This document shows, piece by piece, positions 54,305-63,343 of a stretch of 64,000 nt of DNA; position 1 is the first letter of the stretch; each line of letters starts with the position of its first letter. The DNA comes from Paenibacillus sp. (GTDB lineage Bacteria > Bacillota > Bacilli > Paenibacillales > YIM-B00363): positions 62,001 to 126,000 of the forward strand of contig NZ_DASQNA010000018.1 in NCBI RefSeq assembly GCF_035645195.1. The letters run 5' to 3'. The translations under genes and the position numbers were made by a program. A model generated the notes under the pieces. That model ran no database searches, was not told the DNA's origin, and worked only from the letters and a program-made list of their open reading frames with translations.

Positions 54305-55339
54305 GTGATTGACGAAAAGGCGTTGAAAAACGGTCAGTCGAAGCATGCGCAAGTAGGCCTCAGCGACGACGATGTCATAAACATGTACATTACGATGGTG
54401 AAGGCGCGCAAGTACGACGAGCGCGCCACGGTGCTGCAGCGCGCCGGGAAGGTGCCGTTCCACGTGTCCGGCGTCGGCCAAGAATGCGCTCAGGTCGCGG
54501 CGGCGTTCGCGCTGCGGCCCGGCACCGATCTGTTCTTCCCGTACTATCGCGACTACGGCTTCGTGCTGTCCGTCGGCATGACGATTCGGGAGCTGATGCT
54601 CGCCTTGTACTTCAAGGCGGAGGATCCGAACAGCGGCGGGCGGCAGATGGCCGGCCATTTCGGCTGCAAGCGGCTCGGCATCTTCACGGGCTCGAGCCCG
54701 GTGACGACGCAGGTGCCGCACGCCGTCGGCGCGGCGTACGCGGCGAAGCTGCGCGGCGAAGAGAGCGTCGCGTTCGTGACGTTCGGCGAAGGCTCGAGCA
54801 ATCAGGGCGACTTCCACGAGGGCTGCAACTTCGCGGGCGTCCATAAATTGCCGGTCATTCTCATGTGCGAAAACAACCGATACGCGATTTCGGTGCCGGA
54901 GAGCCAGCAGGTCGCGGGCCGCATCGTCGACCGCGCCATCGGCTACGGCTTCCCGGGCGTCCGCGTGGACGGCACCGATCCGTTCGAGGTGTACGCGGCC
55001 GTGAAGCAGGCGCGCGAGCGCGGCCTCGCGGGCGAGGGCCCGACCTTGATCGAGGCGATGATGTACCGCATCTCGCCGCATTCGACGTCGGACAACGATT
55101 TGCTGTACCGGACGAAGGAAGAAGTCGAAGAGCATAAAGCGAAGGACGGCCTTCCGAAGCTGAAGGCTTATTTGATCGAGCAAGGCCTATGGGACGAAGC
55201 GCGGGAAACGTCGCTGCTCGAGGCGATTCGCGCGGAGCTCGACGAAGCGACGCAGTACGCCGAGCAGGCGCCGTACCCGCGTCCGGAAGATACGCTGTTG
55301 TACGTCTACGGCGACGACGACGCGAGCGGGAGGAGCTGA
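54305..55339 (+). CDS. bkdAA: Branched-chain 2-oxoacid dehydrogenase E1 alpha
   Basis: 344 residues. TPP-binding region FGEGSSNQGDFHEGCNFAGVHKLPVI and the phosphorylation-loop-like YRISPHSTSDND mark a BCKDH rather than pyruvate E1. It decarboxylates 2-oxo acids of Leu, Ile and Val, supplying iso/anteiso primers for branched fatty acids. GTG start 54305 follows AAGGAGG. Confidence 0.93.
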   Translation: MIDEKALKNGQSKHAQVGLSDDDVINMYITMVKARKYDERATVLQRAGKVPFHVSGVGQECAQVAAAFALRPGTDLFFPYYRDYGFVLSVGMTIRELMLALYFKAEDPNSGGRQMAGHFGCKRLGIFTGSSPVTTQVPHAVGAAYAAKLRGEESVAFVTFGEGSSNQGDFHEGCNFAGVHKLPVILMCENNRYAISVPESQQVAGRIVDRAIGYGFPGVRVDGTDPFEVYAAVKQARERGLAGEGPTLIEAMMYRISPHSTSDNDLLYRTKEEVEEHKAKDGLPKLKAYLIEQGLWDEARETSLLEAIRAELDEATQYAEQAPYPRPEDTLLYVYGDDDASGRS

Positions 55340-55344
55340 AGCGC

Positions 55345-56325
55345 ATGGCGACGATGAAATATTTGGAGGCGATTCGCGCCGCGATGCACGAGGAGATGGG
55401 GCGCGATTCGCGCGTGTTCGTGCTCGGCGAGGACGTCGGCAAGGGCGGCGTGCTCAACGCGACCAAAGGGATGCGCGACGCCTACGGGCCCGCGCGCGTG
55501 TTAGACACGCCGCTCGCCGAATCGGCCATCGCGGGCGTCGCGATCGGCGCGGCGATGCACGGCATGCGGCCGATCGCGGAAATGCAGTTCGCCGATTTCG
55601 TGTTCCCGGCGACGAACCAGATCATCTCGGAAGCGGCGAAAATCCGCTACCGTTCCAATAACGATTGGCATTGCCCGATCGTCGTGCGGCTGCCGTACGG
55701 CGCGACGGGCGGCGGCGCGTTGTACCATTCCCAATGCCCGGAGTCGGTGTTTTTCGGAACGCCGGGGCTGAAAATCGTGGCGCCGTCCACGCCGTACGAC
55801 GCCAAAGGGCTCATGCTCGCGGCGATTCGCGACGCGGATCCGGTGCTGTATTTCGAACATAAGAAATGCTATTTGTCGATCTCGGGCGAAGTGCCGGAGG
55901 GCGATTACGTCGTCCCGATCGGGAAGGCGGACGTGAAGCGCGAAGGCGACGACCTGACGGTCATTACATACGGCATGACGGTGCATTACGCCTTGGCCGC
56001 CGCGGAGCAGCTCGCGGAGGAAGGCATCAGCGCCCACGTGCTCGATTTGCGGACGCTGCAGCCGCTCGACAAGGAGGCGATTCTCGCCGCCGCGTCGAGA
56101 ACGGGCAAGGTGCTGATCGTGCACGAGGACAATAAGTCGGGCGGCGTCGGCGCGGAAGTGTCCGCGATTATTGCCGAGGAGCTGCTGTTCGACCTCGATG
56201 CGCCGATCATGCGGCTGTGCGGCCCGGACGTGCCGGCCGTCGGGTCGAGCCCGACGACGGAGAAGTTTTTCTTGCTGAACGCCGACAAGCTGAAGGAAGC
56301 CATGAGAACCTTGGCGTTGTACTAG
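55345..56325 (+). CDS. bkdAB: Branched-chain 2-oxoacid dehydrogenase E1 beta
   Basis: 326-residue transketolase-like subunit completing the E1 active site; VFVLGEDVGKGG, EMQFADFVFPATNQI and HYDLRT-type LDLRTLQPLD segments are family-typical. ATG 55345 follows GGAGG, five bases after bkdAA. Confidence 0.94.
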   Translation: MATMKYLEAIRAAMHEEMGRDSRVFVLGEDVGKGGVLNATKGMRDAYGPARVLDTPLAESAIAGVAIGAAMHGMRPIAEMQFADFVFPATNQIISEAAKIRYRSNNDWHCPIVVRLPYGATGGGALYHSQCPESVFFGTPGLKIVAPSTPYDAKGLMLAAIRDADPVLYFEHKKCYLSISGEVPEGDYVVPIGKADVKREGDDLTVITYGMTVHYALAAAEQLAEEGISAHVLDLRTLQPLDKEAILAAASRTGKVLIVHEDNKSGGVGAEVSAIIAEELLFDLDAPIMRLCGPDVPAVGSSPTTEKFFLLNADKLKEAMRTLALY

Positions 56326-56349
56326 AGTCGGTGCGAGAGGAGAGCGAAG

Positions 56350-57714
56350 ATGAGCGATACGAAAACGATCGACGGCATCCCCGGCATCGCCGTGACGGTG
56401 CCGCACCTCGCGGAGAGCCTCGTGTCGGCCACCGTCGGCAAATGGTTGGTTGCGCCGGGGGATTACGTGAAACAATATGATGTCATTTGCGAGCTGGTGA
56501 CGGACAAAGTGACGACGGAAATGCCGTCCCCGGTGGAAGGCGTCGTCACGCATCTGCTCGTGAAGGAAGGCGTGGAGGCGGCCGTCGGCGAGCCGCTGTG
56601 CATCTTGGCCGGCGCGGACGCGGCGAACGCGGCGCAGGCGCCTGCGTCCGCGCCGTCGGCCGCAACGGGCGGCGGGACGCCGCCTACGTCCGGCGCGGGC
56701 GCGATGCGCCGCCGGTATTCGCCGGCGGTGCTGACGCTCGCGGCGGAGCACGGCATTCGGCTCGACGAGGTCGATATCGTCGGCACCGGGCTCGACGGGC
56801 GCATTACGCGCAAGGACGTGCTCGCGTTCGTCGCCTCGGGCGCTCACAAGGCGCAAGCGGCGCGGCCGCAGGCGGCTTCGCCGGCTCCGGCTGCGGCGCC
56901 GCCCGCCGCCGTCCACGCGGAGTCGGCTCGTCCGGCCGAAACGCCGGTCCGTACGAGCGGGCTCCACCTGTCCGAAGAGCCTCGCATTCCGTCGATCGAA
57001 ATCGAGCAGGGCAACGAGCGCGAATATTTGATCGACGTCACGCCGGTCCGAAGCACGATCGCGAGCCGCATGCGGCAGAGCGTCAGCGAAATTCCGCACG
57101 CGTGGACGATGATCGAAGCGGACGTGACGAACCTCGTCAATTTGCGGAACAAGGTGAAGGACGAGTTTTTCAAGCGGGAAGGCGTCAACTTGACGTACAT
57201 GGCTTTCATGCTGAAGGCCGTCGTCAACGCGATCAAAGACTACCCGATCATGAACTCCGTGTGGGCGGTCGACAAAATCATCGTGAAGCGGGACATCAAC
57301 GTGTCGCTGTCGGTCGGCACCGAAGACAGCGTCATGGTGCCCGTCATCAAGCAGGCGGATCGGAAAAACATCGCCGGCCTCGCCCGCGAAATCGACGAGC
57401 TCGCGCGCAAAACGCGGGCCGGGAAGCTGACGCTGTCGGATATGCAGGGAGGCACGTTCACGGTCAACAACACCGGCTCGTTCGGCTCCATTTTGTCGTA
57501 TCCGATCATCAACTACCCGCAGGCGGCGATCATTACGTTCGAATCGATCGTGAAGCGCCCGGTCGTCATCAAGGATATGATCGCCGTCCGATCGATGGTG
57601 AACTTGTGTTTGTCGCTCGACCACCGGATTCTCGACGGCGTCATTTGCGGCCGGTTCCTGCAGCGAGTGAAAGAAAACTTGGAAAGCTTCGACGAATCGA
57701 CCAATCTCTATTAA
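56350..57714 (+). CDS. bkdB: Branched-chain 2-oxoacid dehydrogenase E2 (lipoamide acyltransferase)
   Basis: 454 residues: lipoyl domain (about 12-87; lipoylated K53 in TDKVTTE), Ala/Pro linker, peripheral subunit-binding domain (about 120-155; RRYSPAVLTLAAEHGIRLDEV), second linker, and the catalytic domain with LDHRILDG near residue 425. Core of the complex. No ptb, bcd or buk genes precede this operon. Confidence 0.95.
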   Translation: MSDTKTIDGIPGIAVTVPHLAESLVSATVGKWLVAPGDYVKQYDVICELVTDKVTTEMPSPVEGVVTHLLVKEGVEAAVGEPLCILAGADAANAAQAPASAPSAATGGGTPPTSGAGAMRRRYSPAVLTLAAEHGIRLDEVDIVGTGLDGRITRKDVLAFVASGAHKAQAARPQAASPAPAAAPPAAVHAESARPAETPVRTSGLHLSEEPRIPSIEIEQGNEREYLIDVTPVRSTIASRMRQSVSEIPHAWTMIEADVTNLVNLRNKVKDEFFKREGVNLTYMAFMLKAVVNAIKDYPIMNSVWAVDKIIVKRDINVSLSVGTEDSVMVPVIKQADRKNIAGLAREIDELARKTRAGKLTLSDMQGGTFTVNNTGSFGSILSYPIINYPQAAIITFESIVKRPVVIKDMIAVRSMVNLCLSLDHRILDGVICGRFLQRVKENLESFDESTNLY

Positions 57715-57813
57715 TTAGGCGCCGAAGAAGCTGACGCCCATCAACAGCGTAGACACGATCATCGAGATCAGCGTCGCCCAAACGACGACTTTGATCCATA
57801 CGCGATTACCCAT
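57715..57813 (-). CDS. Prli42-like stressosome-associated miniprotein
   Basis: 32 residues: basic N-terminus then one membrane helix, with the pattern VVWATLISMIVSTLLMGVSFF. This matches the Prli42 family, which in Listeria anchors the stressosome to the membrane. ATG 57813 has AAAGGAGCG about ten bases upstream on the minus strand. It is convergent with bkdB, whose stop directly abuts its own. Identification is from length and pattern. Confidence 0.78.
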   Translation of the reverse strand: MGNRVWIKVVVWATLISMIVSTLLMGVSFFGA

Positions 57814-57898
57814 AGCGAAACAACGCTCCTTTCGATGATGAACAAGCTTTAAGCCTGTATCCATTGTAACGCAACGACTTGACGGGAGGAAACCGAAA

Positions 57899-59035
57899 AT
57901 GGTGGTGCAACAGCGACTGATCGACGAATTTTTCGAGCTCGTCCGCACCGACAGCGAGACGAAGCACGAGCGCGAAATTTGCGACCTGCTGATCCGAAAG
58001 TTTACGGAACTCGGTTTGGACGTGTACGAGGACGACACGGCGGCGAAAACCGGCCACGGGGCGGGCAATCTGTTCGCGACGTGGGCGGCGACGCCGGGCA
58101 TGGAGGACGTCGCGCCGTTCCTGTTCACGTGCCACATGGATACGGTCGCGCCGGGGAAAGGCATTCAGCCGCGCCTCGACGACGACGGCTTCATCCGCAG
58201 CGACGGGACGACGATTCTCGGCAGCGACGATAAAGCGGGCCTCGCGGCCATCTTCGAAGCGATCAAGGTCGTGAACGAAAACAACGTCCCGCACGGGCGC
58301 ATCCAGTTCGTCATCACGTCCGGGGAAGAGAGCGGCCTCGTCGGCGCGCGCGCGATGGATCCGAAGCGTCTCGACGCGAAATACGGCTACGCGCTCGATT
58401 CGGACGGCAAAATCGGCGAAATTTGCACGGCCGGCCCGACGCAGACGAAAATGCGCATCACCGTCGTCGGCAAATCCGCGCACGCGGGCGTCAATCCGCA
58501 GGACGGCATCAGCGCGATCACGGTGGCGGCGAAGGCGATTTCGCGCATGCCGCTCGGCCGCATCGACCACGAAACGACCGCGAACATCGGCCGCTTCGAA
58601 GGCGGCGGCGAGACGAACGTCGTCGCCGACCGCGTCATCATTACGGCGGAGGCGCGCAGCCTCGTGAACGAGAAGATGCAGGCGCAGGTGCAGAAAATGC
58701 GCGACGCGTTCGAATCGGCGACGAAAGAGTTCGGCGCGACGTACGAGTTCGAAGAAAATTACTTGTACCCGGCCTACAAATTCGACGACGACGCGCCGGT
58801 CGTGCGCGTCGCGGCCGACGCGTTCGATGCGCTCGGCATCCCGTGGAGCACGTTCCCGTCGGGCGGCGGCAGCGACGCCAACATGTTCAACGGCATGGGT
58901 GTGCCGACGGTCAATCTTGCGATCGGCTACGAGCACATCCATACGACGAAGGAGCAAATCCGCTTGTCCGATCTGATCGGCGCGGCCCGCATGGTCGTGG
59001 AGATCGTCCGGCAATCCGTCAAGGTGAAAGCGTAA
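57899..59035 (+). CDS. PepT-like M20 family metallopeptidase (YqjE-like)
   Basis: 378 residues. Zinc ligands of M20 enzymes are visible: CHMDTVAPG, LGSDDKAGLAA, SGEESGLVGA (catalytic Glu) and the C-terminal YEHIHT. The dimerisation domain inserts at about 185-295. Likely cytoplasmic di/tripeptidase; YqjE sits at this place in B. subtilis too. ATG 57899 follows GGGAGGA. Confidence 0.92.
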   Translation: MVVQQRLIDEFFELVRTDSETKHEREICDLLIRKFTELGLDVYEDDTAAKTGHGAGNLFATWAATPGMEDVAPFLFTCHMDTVAPGKGIQPRLDDDGFIRSDGTTILGSDDKAGLAAIFEAIKVVNENNVPHGRIQFVITSGEESGLVGARAMDPKRLDAKYGYALDSDGKIGEICTAGPTQTKMRITVVGKSAHAGVNPQDGISAITVAAKAISRMPLGRIDHETTANIGRFEGGGETNVVADRVIITAEARSLVNEKMQAQVQKMRDAFESATKEFGATYEFEENYLYPAYKFDDDAPVVRVAADAFDALGIPWSTFPSGGGSDANMFNGMGVPTVNLAIGYEHIHTTKEQIRLSDLIGAARMVVEIVRQSVKVKA

Positions 59036-59050
59036 GCGAACGCGCGTCAG

Positions 59051-59097
59051 AAAGGCCGCCTCCGGAAGAGAGCATCTCTTCCGCGAGGCGGCCTTTT
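59051..59097. terminator. Bidirectional terminator
   Basis: AAAGGCCGCCTC pairs with GAGGCGGCCTTTT, with an inner GGAAGAG/CTCTTCC helix, between convergent genes. Confidence 0.9.
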
Positions 59098-59113
59098 CGC
59101 GCCGAAGCCGGCG

Positions 59114-59365
59114 TTACACCATCGGATACGAGCGGTAATCGCCGACGATCCGTTCCGCGCCGGCGCGTCCGGGCGAAACCGAAGCCGGCGCGCCGGACGC
59201 CGCGTTCGATTCGAGACCGAAGAACGCGGCCTCGGTCCGCGCGCGGAGCATGGCTTGAAGCGAGACAGCATCTCCGGATTCCCGGCGAAGCTGGCGAAGC
59301 TTCCCTCGAATTTGCCATGCTTTGCCGACCAGCCGCATCTGTCGGTCCCCGTAGTAGCTTTTCAT
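59114..59365 (-). CDS. Small hypothetical protein
   Basis: 83 residues, basic N-terminal half (QMRLVGKAWQIRGKLRQLRRES) and a disordered C-terminus. Possibly related to the small YqkK-type proteins found near nudF/yqxK, but this is weak. ATG 59365 has GAAGGG about 12 bases upstream. Divergent from nudF and convergent with the peptidase. Confidence 0.5.
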   Translation of the reverse strand: MKSYYGDRQMRLVGKAWQIRGKLRQLRRESGDAVSLQAMLRARTEAAFFGLESNAASGAPASVSPGRAGAERIVGDYRSYPMV

Positions 59366-59448
59366 AGTTTCAGCGCACCCTTCGTTTGATCTGGTATAAT
59401 CACCGTATGCGCGAATGAGACGACTTATGACGGGGAGGCTATCCAAGA

Positions 59449-60012
59449 GTGGAAACGAAACCTATGGATTTGACGGAACGCACGATTTCGACAAGGCCGA
59501 TATTCAACGGCCGCATTATATCGCTGCAAGTGGACGAAGTGACGCTGCCGAACGGCGGGACCGCGACGCGGGAGATCGTGAAGCATCCGGGAGCGGTGGC
59601 GGTCATCGCGGTAACCGGCGGCAAGCTGCTCGTCGTCGAGCAGTACCGCAAGCCGCTCGAGCGGCTGCAGGTCGAAATTCCGGCGGGCAAGCTGGACGGC
59701 GGAGAAGATCCGGCGGAAGCCGCGAAGCGCGAGCTGCGGGAAGAGACCGGATACGACTGCGAGAAGGTCGCGCTGCTGCATTCGATGGCGACGTCGCCCG
59801 GCTTCGCGGACGAGGTCATTCACCTGTACGTGGCCGAAGGGCTGACGAGCGGCGACGCGAGCCCCGACGAGGACGAATTCTTGAACGTCTTCGCATATAC
59901 GCCCGAAGAAGCGTCGCAGGCGATCGCGGACGGCCGCATTTGCGACGCGAAGACGCTGATCGCGGTGTACGCGTGGCAGCGTTACATGTCCACAGGCAGC
60001 TGGGGAGTTTGA
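59449..60012 (+). CDS. nudF: ADP-ribose pyrophosphatase (Nudix)
   Basis: 187 residues. The Nudix box GGEDPAEAAKRELREETGYD (about 84-103) has all required Glu and Arg residues, and the AxxP-type ADP-ribose loop (VEIPAGKLDGGED) precedes it. Hydrolyses ADP-ribose to AMP and ribose-5-phosphate. GTG start 59449 after GGGGAGG. Followed by yqxK, as in Bacillus. Confidence 0.93.
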   Translation: METKPMDLTERTISTRPIFNGRIISLQVDEVTLPNGGTATREIVKHPGAVAVIAVTGGKLLVVEQYRKPLERLQVEIPAGKLDGGEDPAEAAKRELREETGYDCEKVALLHSMATSPGFADEVIHLYVAEGLTSGDASPDEDEFLNVFAYTPEEASQAIADGRICDAKTLIAVYAWQRYMSTGSWGV

Positions 60013-60019
60013 TTCGACG

Positions 60020-61213
60020 TTGAACGATACAGACACATTGCGCACTTACTACGCGGACCTGCATATCCACATCGGCCGCACCGAAGCCGGGGCGCCGGTG
60101 AAAATCACCGGCTCGCGCGATCTTACGTTCTTCAACATCGCCCATGAGGCGAGCGTGCGCAAGGGTATCCACATGACGGGCATCATCGATTGCCAATCGC
60201 CCGCCGTGCAGGAGGAGATCGAGCGGTATTTGGACGCGGGCGAGATGGACGAGCTCGCGGGCGGCGGCATTCGCTACCGCGACACGACCGTGCTGCTCGG
60301 CAGCGAGCTGGAGGTGAAGGATCCCGGCTTCGGCCCGATGCACATGCTGATCTTCCTCCCGAAGCTGTCGGCGATGAAGGAATTCACCGCTTGGCTGAGC
60401 GGTCGGATGAAGAACGTGTCGCTCAGCTCTCAGCGGGTGTACGCGCTCGCGCGGGAGCTGCAGGAGGAGGCGGTCGGCCGCGGCGGCATCGTTATCCCGG
60501 CTCACATTTTCACGCCGCATAAGAGCTTGTACGGCAGCTGCTGCTCGCGGATGGAGGACGTGCTCGATCCCGCCGACGTCGCCGCCGTCGAGCTGGGCCT
60601 CAGCTCCGACACGGCGATGGCGGATACGATTCCGGAGCTGCGCCGGCACGCCTTCGTAACGAATTCCGACGCGCATTCGCTGCCGAAGATCGCGCGGGAA
60701 TACAACGCGCTGCGGCTGGGCGAGCCGACGTTCGAGGAACTCGTCAAAGCGCTGCGCGGCGAAGGCGGACGGGGCATCGAAGCGAATTACGGCCTAACGC
60801 CGCAGCTCGGCAAGTATCACAAGACGTACTGCGAAAGCTGCGACGCGCTGATCGAAGCCGAAGCCGCGGCGTTCGCTAAGACGTGCCCGGCCTGCGGCGG
60901 CACGAAGCTCGTGCGCGGCGTGCATGACCGGATCGCGTTCCTCGGGCAGGCGGGGGAGCGGGACGTCCCGGTGCCGGAGCGTCCGCCGTACCGCCATCAG
61001 GTGCCGCTCGAATTCGTGCCGGGACTCGGGCCGAGGAAGCGGGAAGCGCTGCTCGCGCGGTTCGGCACGGAAATGCGCATTTTGCACGACGCCCCCGAGG
61101 CGGAGCTCGCCGATCTCGCGGGACCGGGCCCCGCCGCCGTCATCGCCGCGGCCCGGATCGGCGGCGTCGAAGTCGCTTCCGGCGGCGGCGGCAAATACGG
61201 CAAACTCAAGTAA
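60020..61213 (+). CDS. yqxK: Endonuclease Q family protein (YqxK)
   Basis: 397 residues: PHP-type metal hydrolase domain (YADLHIHIG at 11-19; IVIPAHIFTPH and TNSDAHSLP supply further ligands), a four-cysteine zinc site (CESC near 272 and CPAC near 292), and a C-terminal helix-hairpin-helix region (VPGLGPRKREALL). This is the layout of EndoQ, which nicks DNA 5' of deaminated bases such as uracil and hypoxanthine. TTG 60020 follows GGGGAG. Activity is inferred from the family. Confidence 0.87.
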   Translation: MNDTDTLRTYYADLHIHIGRTEAGAPVKITGSRDLTFFNIAHEASVRKGIHMTGIIDCQSPAVQEEIERYLDAGEMDELAGGGIRYRDTTVLLGSELEVKDPGFGPMHMLIFLPKLSAMKEFTAWLSGRMKNVSLSSQRVYALARELQEEAVGRGGIVIPAHIFTPHKSLYGSCCSRMEDVLDPADVAAVELGLSSDTAMADTIPELRRHAFVTNSDAHSLPKIAREYNALRLGEPTFEELVKALRGEGGRGIEANYGLTPQLGKYHKTYCESCDALIEAEAAAFAKTCPACGGTKLVRGVHDRIAFLGQAGERDVPVPERPPYRHQVPLEFVPGLGPRKREALLARFGTEMRILHDAPEAELADLAGPGPAAVIAAARIGGVEVASGGGGKYGKLK

Positions 61214-61240
61214 ATTGCATTCAAGGAATCTCTTACGCCC

Positions 61241-61270
61241 GTCATAGTTTCCCTTCTAGCTTCATATATT
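61241..61270 (+). promoter_or_regulatory. Sigma-E promoter of spoIIM
   Basis: GTCATAGT (61241-61248) and CATATATT (61263-61270) with a 14-bp spacer match the sigma-E consensus well. Confidence 0.72.
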
Positions 61271-61305
61271 TGGTTACGAAGCGACATGGAAGGATGGGAC
61301 TGCCG

Positions 61306-62025
61306 ATGACGGGCGTTTTTCGTTTGTACTCCAAAGATTTGCTGCCTCTCTACTTATTTGTTTGCATCTTGTTCGTCATGGGCGTCGTGTTCGGCGCGCT
61401 GCTCGTCAATGCGCTTACGCTGCAGCAGAAACACGACGTCGCGCAATATATGAACAACTTTCTCGCGAACTATGGGGCGACAGGCGTTCCGGCGGGAACC
61501 GGCGACGCCGCCGGCGCTGCAGGCGCTGGCGCGGGCGGGGCGAACGCGGCGCCGGCATCCGCCGCGAGCGAGTCGAAGTCGCCGGCCGCCTCGGTATGGG
61601 ACACGTTCGGCGCGCACGTCCGCTGGGTGTTTTTCATTTGGATTCTCGGTCTCTCCGTGGTAGGCGTGCCGATCATTTTGCTGCTCGATTTTCTGAAGGG
61701 CGTACTGATCGGGTTTACGGTCGGCTACTTGGCGGGTCAATGGTCGTGGGACGGCGTCGTGTTCGCCCTCGCCTCGGTCGCGCCGCAGAACGTCGTCGTC
61801 GTGCCGGCGATCATCATCTGCAGCGTCGCCGCCATTTCGTTCAGCAGCCTGCTCGTGAGCAACCGGCTCATGAACCGCTCCGGGACGATCAAGAAGCCGT
61901 TCGCCGCATTTTCGCTGACGGCGCTGCTGCTGGCCGCGCTCATGTTCGGCGTGTCGATGTTCGAGGTGTACGTTTCTCCCGAATTGCTGGAATGGGCCGC
62001 GCCTCGGCTGCTCGCCTCCGTTTGA
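61306..62025 (+). CDS. spoIIM: Stage II sporulation protein M
   Basis: 239 residues, five membrane helices. SpoIIM, with SpoIID and SpoIIP, dissolves septal peptidoglycan during engulfment. An Ala/Gly-rich low-complexity loop (about 62-90) makes it longer than B. subtilis SpoIIM (214). ATG 61306 is the likely start, 12 bases from GGAAGGA; ATG 61294 is possible. Preceded by a sigma-E promoter. Confidence 0.9.
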   Translation: MTGVFRLYSKDLLPLYLFVCILFVMGVVFGALLVNALTLQQKHDVAQYMNNFLANYGATGVPAGTGDAAGAAGAGAGGANAAPASAASESKSPAASVWDTFGAHVRWVFFIWILGLSVVGVPIILLLDFLKGVLIGFTVGYLAGQWSWDGVVFALASVAPQNVVVVPAIIICSVAAISFSSLLVSNRLMNRSGTIKKPFAAFSLTALLLAALMFGVSMFEVYVSPELLEWAAPRLLASV

Positions 62026-62050
62026 CGGGCGACAGTCCTCCCCCTATAAT
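62022..62050 (+). promoter_or_regulatory. fur promoter
   Basis: TTGACG (62022-62027), 17-bp spacer, TATAAT (62045-62050); the -35 overlaps the spoIIM stop codon. Confidence 0.82.
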
Positions 62051-62091
62051 GAATAGAAGAGTCATAGAGGTGCGTGAGGGGGGACGACGCT

Positions 62092-62562
62092 TTGGAGGCG
62101 CGCATAGAGAAAATCAAGCAGCAGCTGCAGTCGCAAGGGTACAAGCTAACGCCCCAGCGCGAAGCGACCGTCCGGGTCCTGCTGGAGAACGAGGAGGATC
62201 ACCTCAGCGCGGAAGACGTGTTCATGCTCGTGAAAGACAAAGCCCCCGAGATCGGCCTTGCTACCGTGTACCGCACGTTGGAGCTGCTCAGCGATCTTCA
62301 CGTGGTCGAGAAGATGAATTTCGGAGACGGCGTCGCCCGCTACGACCTGCGCAACGACAGCGCGCATCACCACCATCACCATTTGATTTGCGTCCAATGC
62401 GGCGCGGTCGATGAAATTATGGAAGATTGGCTGGGCGAATTGGAAGAGAGACTCGAGCGCGAATTCCGCTTCGCGGTGCTCGATCATCGCCTCGACTTCC
62501 AAGGCATTTGCAGCCGCTGCCGAGACCAAGGCGTACCGGTTCCGAACCGAGCGAAGATGTAA
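62092..62562 (+). CDS. fur: Ferric uptake regulator Fur
   Basis: 156-residue iron-sensing repressor. Recognition helix in LATVYRTLELL, the His-rich segment SAHHHHHHLICVQCG and a second CSRC pair are as in Bacillus Fur. TTG 62092 has GAGGGGGGA seven bases upstream; GTG 62074 is a less likely start. Follows spoIIM as in B. subtilis. Confidence 0.93.
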   Translation: MEARIEKIKQQLQSQGYKLTPQREATVRVLLENEEDHLSAEDVFMLVKDKAPEIGLATVYRTLELLSDLHVVEKMNFGDGVARYDLRNDSAHHHHHHLICVQCGAVDEIMEDWLGELEERLEREFRFAVLDHRLDFQGICSRCRDQGVPVPNRAKM

Positions 62563-62566
62563 CGCG

Positions 62567-62606
62567 AACACTCCTTTCCGAACGGAAGAGGGGTGTTTTT
62601 ATTTTG
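62567..62606 (+). terminator. Intrinsic terminator after fur
   Basis: AACACTCC...GGGGTGTT hairpin with inner TCCG/CGGA, followed by TTTATTTT. Confidence 0.9.
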
Positions 62607-62707
62607 CGTTCGCCCCCCTCTCGAGGGAATAATTTCCTGTCCGTTGCAAAACAATGATAACGTGCCGCATAGGCGCAACATTACGGACGGGGGTCACGGA
62701 AACGACG

Positions 62708-63334
62708 ATGAACACGTTAGGCGCACATGAATTGTTGGAACTGCACGAAGTATTGAGCGACGCGATCCACGGCTTGAACACGCTGAAGCTGTATCGGCCG
62801 CATGCGCGGGACAGGCAGCTTGCGGCGATGGTCGACGCCCATATGCATGCGCTGACGATGGAGTACAACGAGATGGTGCAGATGGCGCACCGAATGGGCG
62901 GCTCGCAGGCGGTGCCGATGCGCCGAAGCGCTTCGGCGGCGGGTATGGGCGCAGGCTTCGGAGGGCAGCGGCAGGCAGCGTTCCAGCCGACGTACGGACT
63001 GCACCAGCCGCAGCCGCAAACGCCGGCGTCCGGCGCCGAGGACATCGACGACGTCGACGTCGCGATCTGCCTCGTCAACTGCCACAAGCAAACGGCCTCG
63101 CTCAAAATGAAAGCGACGCTCGAAATGGCGCATCCGACGCTGCGGAGCATGCTGCAGTCGGCGGCCAACGCGTCGGCGAACATGGCGTACGAGGCGTTCC
63201 AGTACGCGAACCAGCGCGGTATGTACCAAGTGCCGACGATGAAGGACACGACGACGGAAACGTTCCTGTCGGCGTATGGCAGCGCCCCTTCCGCGTCGCA
63301 GGCGAATGCGCAGGGACAGCCGTATATGATGTAA
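62708..63334 (+). CDS. CotF-type spore coat protein
   Basis: 208 residues: two blocks of the coat-F helical domain (about 1-60, GAHELLELHEVLSDAIHGLNTLKLYRPHA, and about 115-180, DVAICLVNCHKQTASLKMKATLEMAHPTLRSMLQ) separated by a Gly/Gln/Pro/Met-rich spacer, with a Gln/Ala-rich tail. ATG 62708 is the likely start. The family makes small coat components in the mother cell. A terminator follows. Confidence 0.82.
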   Translation: MNTLGAHELLELHEVLSDAIHGLNTLKLYRPHARDRQLAAMVDAHMHALTMEYNEMVQMAHRMGGSQAVPMRRSASAAGMGAGFGGQRQAAFQPTYGLHQPQPQTPASGAEDIDDVDVAICLVNCHKQTASLKMKATLEMAHPTLRSMLQSAANASANMAYEAFQYANQRGMYQVPTMKDTTTETFLSAYGSAPSASQANAQGQPYMM

Positions 63335-63343
63335 ACCAACGAG

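Noticed and set aside
55501-57624. 707-codon minus-strand open frame across bkdAB and bkdB
   Set aside because: Antisense of two certain genes with no start signals.
59019-59318. Alternative minus-strand frame of 99 codons after the M20 peptidase
   Set aside because: It runs through the terminator hairpin and overlaps the more plausible 83-residue frame.
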